Assembly: GCA_964242945.1 (NCBI GenBank)
Contig: CAXTCF010000003.1
Coordinates: 1-64,000, forward strand
Direction: 5' to 3'
DNA from: Mesorhizobium_B sp964242945
GTDB lineage: Bacteria > Pseudomonadota > Alphaproteobacteria > Rhizobiales > Rhizobiaceae
Length of the DNA: 64,000 bases
Shown here in pieces: positions 7,174-17,295 of this stretch. The position numbers and the translations under genes are program-made. Each line of letters starts with the position of its first letter. Position 1 is the first letter of the stretch. Below the pieces are notes generated by a model. The model was given only the letters and a program-made list of their open reading frames with translations. It did not search any database and was not told the DNA's origin.

Positions 7174-8229
7174 TTGCGACGGGCTTCCTTTGAGGCCTTT
7201 TGCGGCCGGATAGGCGGAGTGTTCTGGTTGAGCGTCGGCAGGCAAGCGGTCAAGCGGTCCATCGTCTTCTACCTCGTGCCGAATTTCACGATGGTGGCCT
7301 TCGCCACGGCGCTTGATCCGCTGCGCATCGCCAACCGGATGCTCGGCTTCGAAGCCTACAAGTGGCGGCTGGCCAGCCAGGACGGACGGCCGGTCTGCGC
7401 CTCGAACGGCGTCGAGTGCGCCGTCGATACGTCGCTTGAAGATGAGCGCCGCAAGATGGGCGGACCTGATAGGCCGTCGATGGTGATCGTCTGCTCCGGC
7501 GTGGATGTGGAAACCTATGGCAGCAAATCGGCCTTCGCCTGGCTGCGCGAGGAATACAATCGCGGCGTGGCGATCGGCGGCCTTTGCACGGGAGCCTATG
7601 TCCTGGCTGCCGCGGGGCTGCTGTCGGGCAAGCGTTGTGCCATCCACTGGGAAAACTTGCCAGGCTTCTCCGAAGCCTTCCCGAAGGCGAACGTCTTTGC
7701 CGACCTGTTCGAGGTGGACGGCAACATCTACACCTGCGCCGGCGGCACCGCCGCGCTGGACATGATGCTGAAGCTTATCGGGGACGATTTCGACGACAAC
7801 CTCGTCAACCGCATCTGCGAGCAGGTGCTGACGGACCGTGTGCGGTCGCCGAGCGACCGGCAGCGCCTGCCGCTGCGCGCGCGCCTCGGCGTGCAGAACG
7901 CCAAGGTGCTTTCCATCATCGAGCTGATGGAAGCCAACCTTTCCGAGCCGCTTTCGCTGATCGAGATCGCGAGCCAAGTGGACTTGTCGCGCCGCCAGAT
8001 CGAGCGGCTGTTCCGGCAGGAGATGGGCCGGTCGCCCGCCCGCTACTATCTGGAGATCCGGCTCGACCGGGCCCGCCATCTGCTGGTGCAGTCTTCGCTG
8101 CCGGTGGTGGAAGTGGCGGTCGCCTGCGGCTTCGTGTCGGCGTCGCACTTCTCCAAATGCTACCGCGAGCTCTACAACTGCTCGCCGCAGCAGGAGCGGA
8201 TAGACAGGAAGCAGCTGCTGGCGGCGTGA
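7174..8229 (+). CDS. GlxA-family AraC-type transcriptional regulator (GbdR-like)
   Basis: The N-terminal DJ-1/PfpI-like domain (VKRSIVFYLVPNF, ALDPLRIANRM, GLCTGAYVLAAAGLLSG) is joined to a C-terminal AraC double helix-turn-helix (LIEIASQVDLSRRQIERLF; ACGFVSASHFSKCYRELY). This architecture is that of GbdR, which senses glycine betaine and dimethylglycine in pseudomonads. The many N-demethylating flavoenzymes in this window make a GbdR-like role reasonable but unproven. The longest frame starts with TTG 7174; TTG 7228, nine bases after GGCGGA, gives a more typical ~333-aa protein, and GTG 7219 is also possible. Confidence 0.85.
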   Translation: MRRASFEAFCGRIGGVFWLSVGRQAVKRSIVFYLVPNFTMVAFATALDPLRIANRMLGFEAYKWRLASQDGRPVCASNGVECAVDTSLEDERRKMGGPDRPSMVIVCSGVDVETYGSKSAFAWLREEYNRGVAIGGLCTGAYVLAAAGLLSGKRCAIHWENLPGFSEAFPKANVFADLFEVDGNIYTCAGGTAALDMMLKLIGDDFDDNLVNRICEQVLTDRVRSPSDRQRLPLRARLGVQNAKVLSIIELMEANLSEPLSLIEIASQVDLSRRQIERLFRQEMGRSPARYYLEIRLDRARHLLVQSSLPVVEVAVACGFVSASHFSKCYRELYNCSPQQERIDRKQLLAA

Positions 8230-8236
8230 GCCCGCC

Positions 8237-9004
8237 TCAGATCGCGGTGAAGCCGTTGTCCACGAACAGATGCGCGCCGTTGACGAAGCTCGCCTCGTCG
8301 CTGGCGAGAAACAGGGCTGCGCGGGCAACCTCCTCCGGTTCGCCGATGCGGCCCTGGCTTGCCGCGATTGCCGCATCCGAAACATCGACGCCGAGCGCCT
8401 GGAGCTTTGCCACTTCCGTCAAGCCGTGCGGGGTGCGGATGAAGCCGGGGCACACGGCGTTGCAGCGGATGTTGCGGTCGCGGAACTCGACCGCGATCGC
8501 CCGCGCGAACATATGGCAGGCGCCTTTGGTGGTGTCGTAGAGCACCTCCATCGGTGTCGCAGCGACCGCAGAGATGGACGAGGTGCAGACGATCGAACCG
8601 CCGCCGGCCGCGATCATCCCGGGGAGCACGGCGCGCGTCATCAGGAACATGGAGCGGACGTTGACGGCGTGCAGCCACTCCCACTCCTCAAGTGTCGTTT
8701 CGAGGAACGGCTTGATGACGATCGTGCCGGCGTGGTTGAAGAGCACGGTTGCAGGGCCGAAACGTTCTGCTGCACCCGCAACCGCGCGGATGACTTCTGT
8801 CTCAGAGGAGACGTCCGCAATGAAGCATTCGGCATCGCCGCCACCGGCGCGGATGTCCTCCACGATCCCCGCGGAAGCCTCCGCGTTGCGGTCCACTACC
8901 GCTACCCGCGCGCCCTCGGCGGCAAACAGGCGGGACGCAGCGCCGCCCATGCCGGTGGCACCGCCCGAAATCAACGCCACCTTGCCGTCGAGCCGTCCCG
9001 CCAT
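8237..9004 (-). CDS. SDR family NAD(P)-dependent oxidoreductase
   Basis: This 255-aa classical short-chain dehydrogenase has a Gly-rich cofactor loop (LISGGATGMGGAA), an acidic residue after beta-2 (VAVVDRNAEA) suggesting NAD preference, NHAG in the core, a catalytic serine region (IVCTSSIS) and the YDTTK active site. ATG 9004 is chosen because GGAGGAAAG lies directly upstream on the minus strand and the protein starts canonically (MAGRLDGKVALISGG); 16 further upstream codons are not needed. It converges with the GlxA regulator, only 7 bp apart. Substrate unknown. Confidence 0.88.
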   Translation of the reverse strand: MAGRLDGKVALISGGATGMGGAASRLFAAEGARVAVVDRNAEASAGIVEDIRAGGGDAECFIADVSSETEVIRAVAGAAERFGPATVLFNHAGTIVIKPFLETTLEEWEWLHAVNVRSMFLMTRAVLPGMIAAGGGSIVCTSSISAVAATPMEVLYDTTKGACHMFARAIAVEFRDRNIRCNAVCPGFIRTPHGLTEVAKLQALGVDVSDAAIAASQGRIGEPEEVARAALFLASDEASFVNGAHLFVDNGFTAI

Positions 9005-9089
9005 GCTTTCCTCCGTGCAGTGAGTCACGGCAAGGATAGCGGGACGACACACCTCGTGCCAGCAGGTCAGCCTTCGGCAGTGCCGGATT

Positions 9090-9908
9090 TCAGCGCGTGT
9101 CCCAGCCGCCGTAGCGGCTGCGCCAGGTCTTTTCTCCGATCATGCAGTCGCTGCGCGGCTCTGCGGCAGCCCTGACGATGATGGGAAGCTCTTTTCCAGG
9201 AGGCGCGTCGGCGAGTTCCAGCACGAGCTTGCGGCGGATCGCTTCGGGAAACTGCGTCCAGTCGTTCACCGGCACCATGAAGGCGCCGGGGCCGCCGATC
9301 ACGCAATCCGAATAGTATTTGTCGAGATCGGCGACGTCGTAGGGCGAGATCGTCCCGCCCGTGGTCATCAGCGGCAGGCCGTTGATCGTGATGCCTTGGC
9401 TGATCAAGGCGTCGCGCGCGGTCTCCACGGGTGCGCCCTGGTTGTTCGGCCCGTCGCCGGAGATGTCCACCACGCGCTTCGTGCCGTGAAAGCTGCTCTC
9501 TGCCAGGAGATCGCCGGCGAACTCCAGCGCGGCCGAAATGGAAGTGCGGCGCGCGCTGTTCGGAACGGCGGCCGTCAGCTGTTCCGCGACGCGCGCGGCA
9601 TCGGCCGGACCCGCGATCGTCGTCCACGGCACGACCACATGGTGCGACGAGGTTCCCGCCCATTCGAAATAGGTGACGGCGACCTTTCCGTAGGCGCCGT
9701 CGGCAATCGCTTGAAGAACGCTGGCGTCGGTCAGCGCGGCGGCATAGCCGCGGCGCTGGATTTCCAGTTCGGCCGGCGACATCGACAAAGACACATCGAC
9801 GGCCAGAACGAGCTCAACATCGACGGGCTCGTCGGCCGCGTCCGCCGAATTCATCCCGGCAGCGAGGCAGGATGCGGCGATGCAGGCGAAGGCAAAGAAG
9901 CGGCGCAT
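9090..9908 (-). CDS. DUF1194 von Willebrand factor A-like secreted protein
   Basis: This 272-aa protein has a Sec signal peptide (MRRFFAFACIAASCLAAG..ADA) followed directly by a vWA domain whose MIDAS motif DVSLSMS is intact and whose later metal residues appear in VDISGDGPNN. Two C-terminal cysteines (SDC.., RSDC) could form a disulfide. DUF1194 proteins are common in Hyphomicrobiales and presumed to be periplasmic metal-dependent binding proteins; no ligand is known. It ends 85 bp from the SDR gene and is monocistronic by appearance. Confidence 0.85.
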   Translation of the reverse strand: MRRFFAFACIAASCLAAGMNSADAADEPVDVELVLAVDVSLSMSPAELEIQRRGYAAALTDASVLQAIADGAYGKVAVTYFEWAGTSSHHVVVPWTTIAGPADAARVAEQLTAAVPNSARRTSISAALEFAGDLLAESSFHGTKRVVDISGDGPNNQGAPVETARDALISQGITINGLPLMTTGGTISPYDVADLDKYYSDCVIGGPGAFMVPVNDWTQFPEAIRRKLVLELADAPPGKELPIIVRAAAEPRSDCMIGEKTWRSRYGGWDTR

Positions 9909-10022
9909 TGTTAAAGAGTGCCGCGACGGAGCGAACTTGGAAACCGCGTTCCAATCACCTTTGCGTCAATCTCCACGAGAGCGGTACCGACCGACAAACA
10001 GTTCTTGGCGAACTACCCCGGT

Positions 10023-11231
10023 TCAACCGGCCTTCTGCGCCACTTCGAAGGTGCGAAGGGCTGCCGGCTTCACGACGACCGGGAAGGCATCCACCGCCAA
10101 GCCGGCAGGTCCGACCTTGAGGGGCGCAGGCCCGATGACGTCATCGAAGCCCACGATGTCGGCGATCTTGTTCGAAGCGTTGCGCGAAGCGGACAGGGCT
10201 CCCACGGCCTGCGCCCAGAAAGGCGCCCCAAGCCCGACCAGCAATCCTCCAACCAAGAGCCAGAAAATCTGGCTGGCAGTCGGCACCGTGAAGGAACCGC
10301 CTCCGATCCACCATGTCCTCGTGCAACCTCCAGCAAACAGTGTCGGAACGCTCTCGACTGCGGGGCAGGCTTTTAGAGATTTGGAATCCGGCCAGCCTAC
10401 AGGGATGTTCAGAGCGTTCCACTCTTTGATGCTGCGCTGAAGTTCCCCATACTTGGCTTTGAGTTCCGCCAATTCCTGCTTGTCCGACTTTTCCTCTGCC
10501 GCCGGAGTATCCGCGGCGGGCGCCGCTGGGGTTTGTCCAGTTGCAGCCCCCTCCGGCCGCGATGCTCCACCATTGCCGCTGCCTGGCTTTTCTCCCTCGA
10601 TCGCCAGCTTGACCTGATACGCGGCAACCTCCTTGGCCAGCGCCGGATCGCGGATGAACGCCTGCGCCAGTTCATAAGGGTGAACGTAGAAAAACATCGC
10701 CACGAAGAACGCAACCACAACGGACAGGAAGCGAGCGCGGCGCCTGAAATACTCCGAAGCTTCCGTGCCGAAGGCAACATACTTCTGGCTGAACTCTTGA
10801 ACAAAGCTTGCCACCGAGGCATCGGCCAGATCGATGATGCGGCTGTCCGCAAGCTTCTGGGTGAACAGTTCGACCGGGATGCTGGTCATTTCGCCCGCCG
10901 AGAACAGGTAGCGGAAGAAGCGCGAGACGGTTTTCGGCTTTTCCTCGGCGGCTTCTTTGGGAGCCAGTTTCTTGCTGGGGGCCGCTTTGTCGCCGGCCAG
11001 CGCCCGGTTGGCCATGATCACGTCGGCGAACTGCGCCGCGGTGATTTCCGGATGCGCGGCGCCCTTCAAACGCGGCGCTATGGCGCGCGTGTAAAGGCTT
11101 TCCAGCATCAGCCGCAGGCCTCTCTCGCGCAGGCCCAGAAAGCGGTGGATCATCTCAACCAGGGTGGAAGTGACGATCGCGTAAAACAGCATGGCCGTGG
11201 CAAAGGCCAAAACAGCGGTAAGCCATTGCAT
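10023..11231 (-). CDS. hypothetical membrane protein, 402 aa
   Basis: No family is recognised. The protein begins with a membrane segment (WLTAVLAFATAMLFYAIVTS), continues with a charged region resembling a cytoplasmic linker (MIHRFLGLRERGLRLMLESLY), has a second segment near residue 170 (LSVVVAFFVAMFFYV), a low-complexity Gly/Pro/Ala stretch with a Glu/Lys coiled-coil-like section (EEKSDKQELAELKAKYGEL), and a third hydrophobic segment (IFWLLVGGLLVGLGAPFWA). Base composition is slightly less GC-rich than its neighbours by eye. It stands alone between a DUF1194 gene and an FAD dehydrogenase gene. Confidence 0.7.
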   Translation of the reverse strand: MQWLTAVLAFATAMLFYAIVTSTLVEMIHRFLGLRERGLRLMLESLYTRAIAPRLKGAAHPEITAAQFADVIMANRALAGDKAAPSKKLAPKEAAEEKPKTVSRFFRYLFSAGEMTSIPVELFTQKLADSRIIDLADASVASFVQEFSQKYVAFGTEASEYFRRRARFLSVVVAFFVAMFFYVHPYELAQAFIRDPALAKEVAAYQVKLAIEGEKPGSGNGGASRPEGAATGQTPAAPAADTPAAEEKSDKQELAELKAKYGELQRSIKEWNALNIPVGWPDSKSLKACPAVESVPTLFAGGCTRTWWIGGGSFTVPTASQIFWLLVGGLLVGLGAPFWAQAVGALSASRNASNKIADIVGFDDVIGPAPLKVGPAGLAVDAFPVVVKPAALRTFEVAQKAG

Positions 11232-11363
11232 GAGTCAGCCTCACGACAGAATTCGTCAAACCGAACTTCCCCTAGGGAATATACATCCTAACCGCGAGAA
11301 TGAATCAAGGCTTTTGCACCTGAACAGATGCGACAGCGATCATCGCGTCTCGTCCGGGTGAGT

Positions 11364-13874
11364 TTATGCCCGCAGAGCAGCATTATCGGGGTCGAACGGG
11401 CTTTCGGGAACGATCGTCGCTTTGTGTTCCTTGCCGAGGATGCGGATGGCGAGTTCGGTGCCTTCCGCCTTGTGCTCCGGTCTGACCATGGCGAGCGCCA
11501 GGCTCTTGCCGGTGCGCCAGCCGTAGCCGCCATGCGTGGCGCGGCCGACCAGCTTGCCGTCCAGGTGGATCGGCTCGGAGCCGCGCGCGTCGGCATCCGT
11601 CACGCCATGCACTTCCATGGTGACGAAGTTCCAGCGCAGGCCCTGCTCGCGCTGGCGCACCAGCGCGTCGCGGCCGAGGAACCGGCCTTTGTTCGGGTGC
11701 ACGAAGCGGTCGAGGCCGGACTCCCAGGCGGAATATTCGATGGAAAGCTCGCGCGGGATCAGGCGGTAGCTTTTTTCGATGGCCATCGCCGTCATGGCGC
11801 GGATGCCGAACGGCTTTATCCCGAACTCCTCGCCTGCGCGCATGATCTGGTCAAAGATGTAGTTCTGCATCTCGATGGGGTGGTGCAGTTCCCAGCCGAG
11901 CTCGCCGACGAAGTTGACGCGCAAGGCATGCGCGGTCGCCGCGCCGACCGAGATCTGCTTGCCCGACAGCCAGGGGAAGTCGGCGTTTTCCAGGCTTGTG
12001 CGCGTCAGCTTCGACAGCACCTTGCGGCTATTCGGGCCGGCGAGAACCAGGACGCCCCACTGCGTCGTCATCGGCGTCATCGACACCGAACCGTCGCTCG
12101 GCAGCAGCTTGCGCAACACGTCGTGGTCGTGCGCCTCGTAGGCGCCGGCCGAGACGAGGTAGAAGCCGCCGTGCTGCTTATAGACGGTGAACTCCGATTT
12201 CACGCCGCCGGCTTCCGTCAGCAGGTGGGTGAGCGCGATGCGACCGACTTTTTTCGGGATGCGATTGGCGAGGATGGAGTCTAACCAAGCGTCCGCACCG
12301 GGGCCGGAAATCCAGCACTTGGCGAAGGCCGACATGTCCTGGATGCCGACATTCTCGGTGACGTTCTTCACCTCGGCGCCGACGTGGCTGAAATAGTTGG
12401 AGCGGTGGAACGACCACTTTTCGACGATGCGCCCGTCGTCCAGTTCGGCGGCGTGGTTCTCCGCCGTCAGCACATCCGCGCCGACGCCGAGGTCCTCCTT
12501 CGGCACGTCGTAGCCTTCCGGCGCAAACCAGTTCGGCCGCTCCCAGCCATAGACCGAGCCGAACACGGCGCCGAGCTTCTTCATGCGGTCGTAGCAGGGG
12601 GTTTGGCGCAACGGACGCGCCCCGCCGCGCTCCTCGTCGGGGTAGTGCATGGTGAAGACGTTGGCATAGGCCTCTTCGTTCTTGGCGACGAGGTAGCCTT
12701 CGGTGGCATAAGCGCCGAAGCGGCGGGGATCGACGCCCATCATGTCGATCGTCGGCTCGCCGTCCACGATCCATTCGGCCAACTGCCAGCCAGCACCGCC
12801 GGCCGCGGTGACGCCGAAGGAATGGCCCTCGTTGAGCCAAAAATTCTTCAGGCCCGGCGCCGGGCCGATGATCGGCGAGCCGTCCGGCGTATAGGCGATC
12901 GCGCCGTTGTAGATCTTCTTGATGCCGACCTCGCCGAAAGCGGGCACGCGCGCGATCGCCGTTTCCACATGCGGCATCAGGCGTTCGAGGTCTTCTTGGA
13001 AAAGCTCGTATTCCGACCCGTCGGATGGCCCGTCGATGTAGCAGACCGGCGCGCCGCGTTCATACGGCCCAAGCAGCAGGCCGCCGTTTTCCTCGCGCAT
13101 GTACCAGGAGGAATCGGACTCGCGCAGCACCCCCATCTCCGGCAGCCCCTGCCGCTTGCGCTCCTGGATCGCCGGGTGCGGCTCGGTGACGATGTACTGA
13201 TGCTCGACGGGGATCACTGGAACGTTGAGACCGACCATAGCGCCGGTCTTTCGCGCGAAGTTGCCGGTGCAGGAGATCACGTGCTCGGCCAGGATGTCGC
13301 CCTTGTCCGTCTTGACCAGCCACTTGCCGTCGGGCTGCTTCTCGATCGCGGTGACAACCGTATGGCGGACAATCGTGGCGCCGCGGTCGCGCGCACCTTT
13401 GGCGAGCGCCTGGGTCAGGTCGGCGGGCTGGATGTAGCCGTCTTCCGGGTGCTGGATGGCGCCCAGGATGTCGTCGGTCTCGCAGAGCGGCCAGACTTCC
13501 TTCACCTGTTCCGGCGTCAGCACGTTCACCGGCACGCCGATCGTCTCGGCCACTCCGGCATAGTACATATACTCGTCCCAGCGGTCCTTGGTGCGCGCAA
13601 GCCGGATGTTGGTGACGTTGGAGAAGCCGGGGTTCATGCCCGTTTCAGCTTCCAGTTCGCGGTAGAGCCGAACGGAGTATTTGTGGATCTGGCCGACGGA
13701 GTAGCTCATGTTGAAGAGCGGCAGCAGCCCGGCGGCGTGCCAGGTCGAGCCGGAGGTCAACTCCTTGCGCTCGATCAGCACGGCGTCGGTCCAGCCCTTC
13801 TTGGCCAGATGGTAGAGCGTCGAAACGCCCACCACGCCGCCGCCGATCACCACCGCGCGCGTTTCGGTCTTCAT
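11364..13874 (-). CDS. FAD-dependent dehydrogenase fused to GcvT-like domain (dimethylglycine dehydrogenase family)
   Basis: This 836-aa protein is of the DMGDH/sarcosine dehydrogenase type: oxidative N-demethylation with electrons to ETF and the methyl carbon to tetrahydrofolate. The N-terminal FAD domain has AVVIGGGVVGVSTLYHLAKK and SGSTWHAAG, whose His is the covalent-FAD site in the family. The C-terminal half is an aminomethyltransferase-like fold (VGELGWELHHP, ALVRQREQGL). ATG 13874 starts immediately before the FAD motif; the open frame continues 66 codons further but that extension is atypical. Two paralogues lie at 29955 and 33619. Substrate (dimethylglycine, sarcosine or another N-methyl amino acid) is unknown. 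Confidence 0.9.
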   Translation of the reverse strand: MKTETRAVVIGGGVVGVSTLYHLAKKGWTDAVLIERKELTSGSTWHAAGLLPLFNMSYSVGQIHKYSVRLYRELEAETGMNPGFSNVTNIRLARTKDRWDEYMYYAGVAETIGVPVNVLTPEQVKEVWPLCETDDILGAIQHPEDGYIQPADLTQALAKGARDRGATIVRHTVVTAIEKQPDGKWLVKTDKGDILAEHVISCTGNFARKTGAMVGLNVPVIPVEHQYIVTEPHPAIQERKRQGLPEMGVLRESDSSWYMREENGGLLLGPYERGAPVCYIDGPSDGSEYELFQEDLERLMPHVETAIARVPAFGEVGIKKIYNGAIAYTPDGSPIIGPAPGLKNFWLNEGHSFGVTAAGGAGWQLAEWIVDGEPTIDMMGVDPRRFGAYATEGYLVAKNEEAYANVFTMHYPDEERGGARPLRQTPCYDRMKKLGAVFGSVYGWERPNWFAPEGYDVPKEDLGVGADVLTAENHAAELDDGRIVEKWSFHRSNYFSHVGAEVKNVTENVGIQDMSAFAKCWISGPGADAWLDSILANRIPKKVGRIALTHLLTEAGGVKSEFTVYKQHGGFYLVSAGAYEAHDHDVLRKLLPSDGSVSMTPMTTQWGVLVLAGPNSRKVLSKLTRTSLENADFPWLSGKQISVGAATAHALRVNFVGELGWELHHPIEMQNYIFDQIMRAGEEFGIKPFGIRAMTAMAIEKSYRLIPRELSIEYSAWESGLDRFVHPNKGRFLGRDALVRQREQGLRWNFVTMEVHGVTDADARGSEPIHLDGKLVGRATHGGYGWRTGKSLALAMVRPEHKAEGTELAIRILGKEHKATIVPESPFDPDNAALRA

Positions 13875-14050
13875 GGATGTCGCAACTCCGTCCGCCGGGC
13901 CGAAAAGCCCCGATTGTTGCCGCGCACTATGCCGAGCGGAAAAGCCCAGGCCAAGCCTGTTTGCGACAGCGCGCCCTTGCGCCGCGACTCTGCGGTGGCG
14001 CGAACAGCAACGCGCGGTTCCCGTCCGGTTTTCGAGCCTCTGCAATCCCC

Positions 14051-14491
14051 ATGTTGACATCCGCAACGGCACTGTTCGGGCTGTTTGCGTCCGCCTTCCT
14101 GTCGGCGACCGTGCTGCCCGGCTCTTCGGAAATCGTGCTGGTCGGGCTCATTGCCAAGTCCGATATGCCCGTCGGGCTGCTTTTAGCGGCCGCGACGCTG
14201 GGAAACGTGGCTGGCGCCGTGCTCAACTGGCTGATCGGGCGCGGCATGGAGCGGTTTCGAAGCCGCAGCTGGTTCCCCGTCTCGGAAGAAAAACTTGAGC
14301 GCGCGACAAGCTGGTACCGGCGCTGGGGCCAGTGGTCGCTGCTGCTCAGCTGGATGCCGCTCGTCGGAGACGCATTGACGGTTGCCGCGGGGATCTTGCG
14401 CGAGCCGCTGCCAAGCTTCCTCCTGCTTGTCACTTTGGCGAAGGGAGGCCGCTATTGCGTCGTGGCGGCAGGGGCGATGGCCGTTTTTTGA
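14051..14491 (+). CDS. YqaA-family (SNARE-associated/VTT-like) membrane protein
   Basis: This 146-aa polytopic protein has LPGSSEIVLVGLI, a GNVAGAVLNWLIGRG segment and GDALTVAAGILR. That pattern matches the YqaA branch of the DedA/VTT superfamily, which is linked to envelope lipid handling or ion-coupled transport. ATG 14051 is chosen because it starts the first membrane helix; the upstream open frame (from 13877) is Arg/Pro-rich and non-coding in style. It is divergent from the FAD dehydrogenase (176 bp between starts) and is followed by a strong terminator shared with the converging operon. Confidence 0.8.
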   Translation: MLTSATALFGLFASAFLSATVLPGSSEIVLVGLIAKSDMPVGLLLAAATLGNVAGAVLNWLIGRGMERFRSRSWFPVSEEKLERATSWYRRWGQWSLLLSWMPLVGDALTVAAGILREPLPSFLLLVTLAKGGRYCVVAAGAMAVF

Positions 14492-14503
14492 TCGCCGCAA
14501 ACA

Positions 14504-14536
14504 AAGGGGGGCGATCCCCTTTGGGACCGCCCCCTT
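14504..14536. terminator. bidirectional terminator between convergent genes
   Basis: A long GC hairpin (AAGGGGG..TCCC / GGGA..CCCCCTT, small bulges, CTTT loop) is centred at about 14520, between the YqaA-like gene and the end of the minus-strand amino-sugar-like operon. Confidence 0.7.
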
Positions 14537-14555
14537 GCTATTGCTTACCCGAAGT

Positions 14556-15770
14556 TCAGGCCCGCGCCGCAATTGCTTGCAGGTGTGTCCAGGACAGGTC
14601 GAAGCGCGGCTTCCAGCGGGCCAGCAGGATCAGCGCCATGCCGGCGATGAAGACGAAGTAGAAGCGGTCGTCCGGCAGAGGGAAGCTTGCAAACTTGCCG
14701 AGCGTGCCGATGGCGAGGCCGAACATCAGCGCGTTCTCGCGGCCGCCGGCCATCTTGCCTGCGCGATAAAGCAGCGCCCAGGCTCCCAGCAGCACCACAT
14801 AGAGCGCCGGCCAGTCGTTGTTGAGCAGCGACACGGACAGGCCGCGCAGGTAGCCTTTTGCGAAAGCCGCGAGCGAGAAGTCGGGGTGGAAGCCGACCAT
14901 CGAGTTCTGGATCTCCACGCAGGAAAAGTAGAAGTGCGTCCACCAGCCGGGATGATGGCCGAGTTTCGCCATCCAGGCGCAGGCAAGGAACGATGCGACG
15001 AAGGTCAGCAGCAGCGGCAGCTTGCGCCAGCCGAAGGCGAAGGCGGTAATGGCCAGCGCGAAGACCAGGATCAGGTTGTCGGGCCGGATGAACACGGACA
15101 GGAGCAGCGCTGCGCAGGCGAGCGCATCCTTGCCTTTCGCAAGCCAGTAGATGGCAAACAGCGAAACGGCGCAGACGAGCATGTCCGGCGTCACGGCCGT
15201 GCTCATATGCGCGAGGTCGGCGATGACCAGCACGGAGGGCAGCAGGAACGCGCCCTGCATGGCGCCGGCGCGGCCGAGCCAGACCAAGCTCAGCGCGCCG
15301 ATGCCTAAGAGCGGCAGCACGCTGAGCAGCACCGTGGCGTTCACCATCCCGACAAACGGCTCCAGAGCGCGCAAGGCGGCGATGTAGAGCACTTTCACCC
15401 GGTACATCGAAAGCTGCGACTCAAAATCGACCGGGTTCTGCCACTGGTGCAGATTGTAGTCGTTCCCCTTCTGGATCTCATAGAGTTGCGCCGGCCGCGG
15501 CTGCGCCGCCTCGATCTCGCGCCAGGTTTCCGCGTGCAGGGCGACCGGATCGGACACCCGGTCCTCCAGCGCGGTCGCGACGTAAGCGACCATGTCCCAG
15601 TTGTAGTCCGGCCGCACCCAGGAATAGGCTGCGACCAGCAGGATGAAGGCGGCAAGGAACGCCGCGCCCAGCCTTTCCAGCAACGTGCGCCGCGACACAT
15701 TCGCGATGGCCCGGCCGGCGAAGCCGGTGCCAAGCGCCCAATCCATCGCGTTTCTTTCCGCCAAGCTCAT
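14556..15770 (-). CDS. polytopic membrane protein, candidate GT-C-type glycosyltransferase
   Basis: This 404-aa protein has many membrane segments (AAFLAAFILLVAAYSWV, ATVLLSVLPLLGIGALSLV, LLLSVFIRPDNLILVFALAI, and more). An acidic periplasmic-type loop directly after the first helix (RPDYNWDMVAYVATALEDR) is where GT-C lipid-linked-sugar transferases carry their catalytic acids. ATG 15770 follows a GAGGGG ribosome site. It starts 34 bp after the aminotransferase stop and is the last gene of a five-gene unit with a UbiA prenyltransferase and an ArnE-like protein, so transfer of a polyprenyl-linked sugar is the working idea. The family is not certain. Confidence 0.65.
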   Translation of the reverse strand: MSLAERNAMDWALGTGFAGRAIANVSRRTLLERLGAAFLAAFILLVAAYSWVRPDYNWDMVAYVATALEDRVSDPVALHAETWREIEAAQPRPAQLYEIQKGNDYNLHQWQNPVDFESQLSMYRVKVLYIAALRALEPFVGMVNATVLLSVLPLLGIGALSLVWLGRAGAMQGAFLLPSVLVIADLAHMSTAVTPDMLVCAVSLFAIYWLAKGKDALACAALLLSVFIRPDNLILVFALAITAFAFGWRKLPLLLTFVASFLACAWMAKLGHHPGWWTHFYFSCVEIQNSMVGFHPDFSLAAFAKGYLRGLSVSLLNNDWPALYVVLLGAWALLYRAGKMAGGRENALMFGLAIGTLGKFASFPLPDDRFYFVFIAGMALILLARWKPRFDLSWTHLQAIAARA

Positions 15771-15804
15771 CGGCGTTTCCCCTCTTGCCCCGGCTCGGCT
15801 TGGC

Positions 15805-17283
<1,479 letters not shown>

Positions 17284-17295
17284 GGCAAAAACTCC

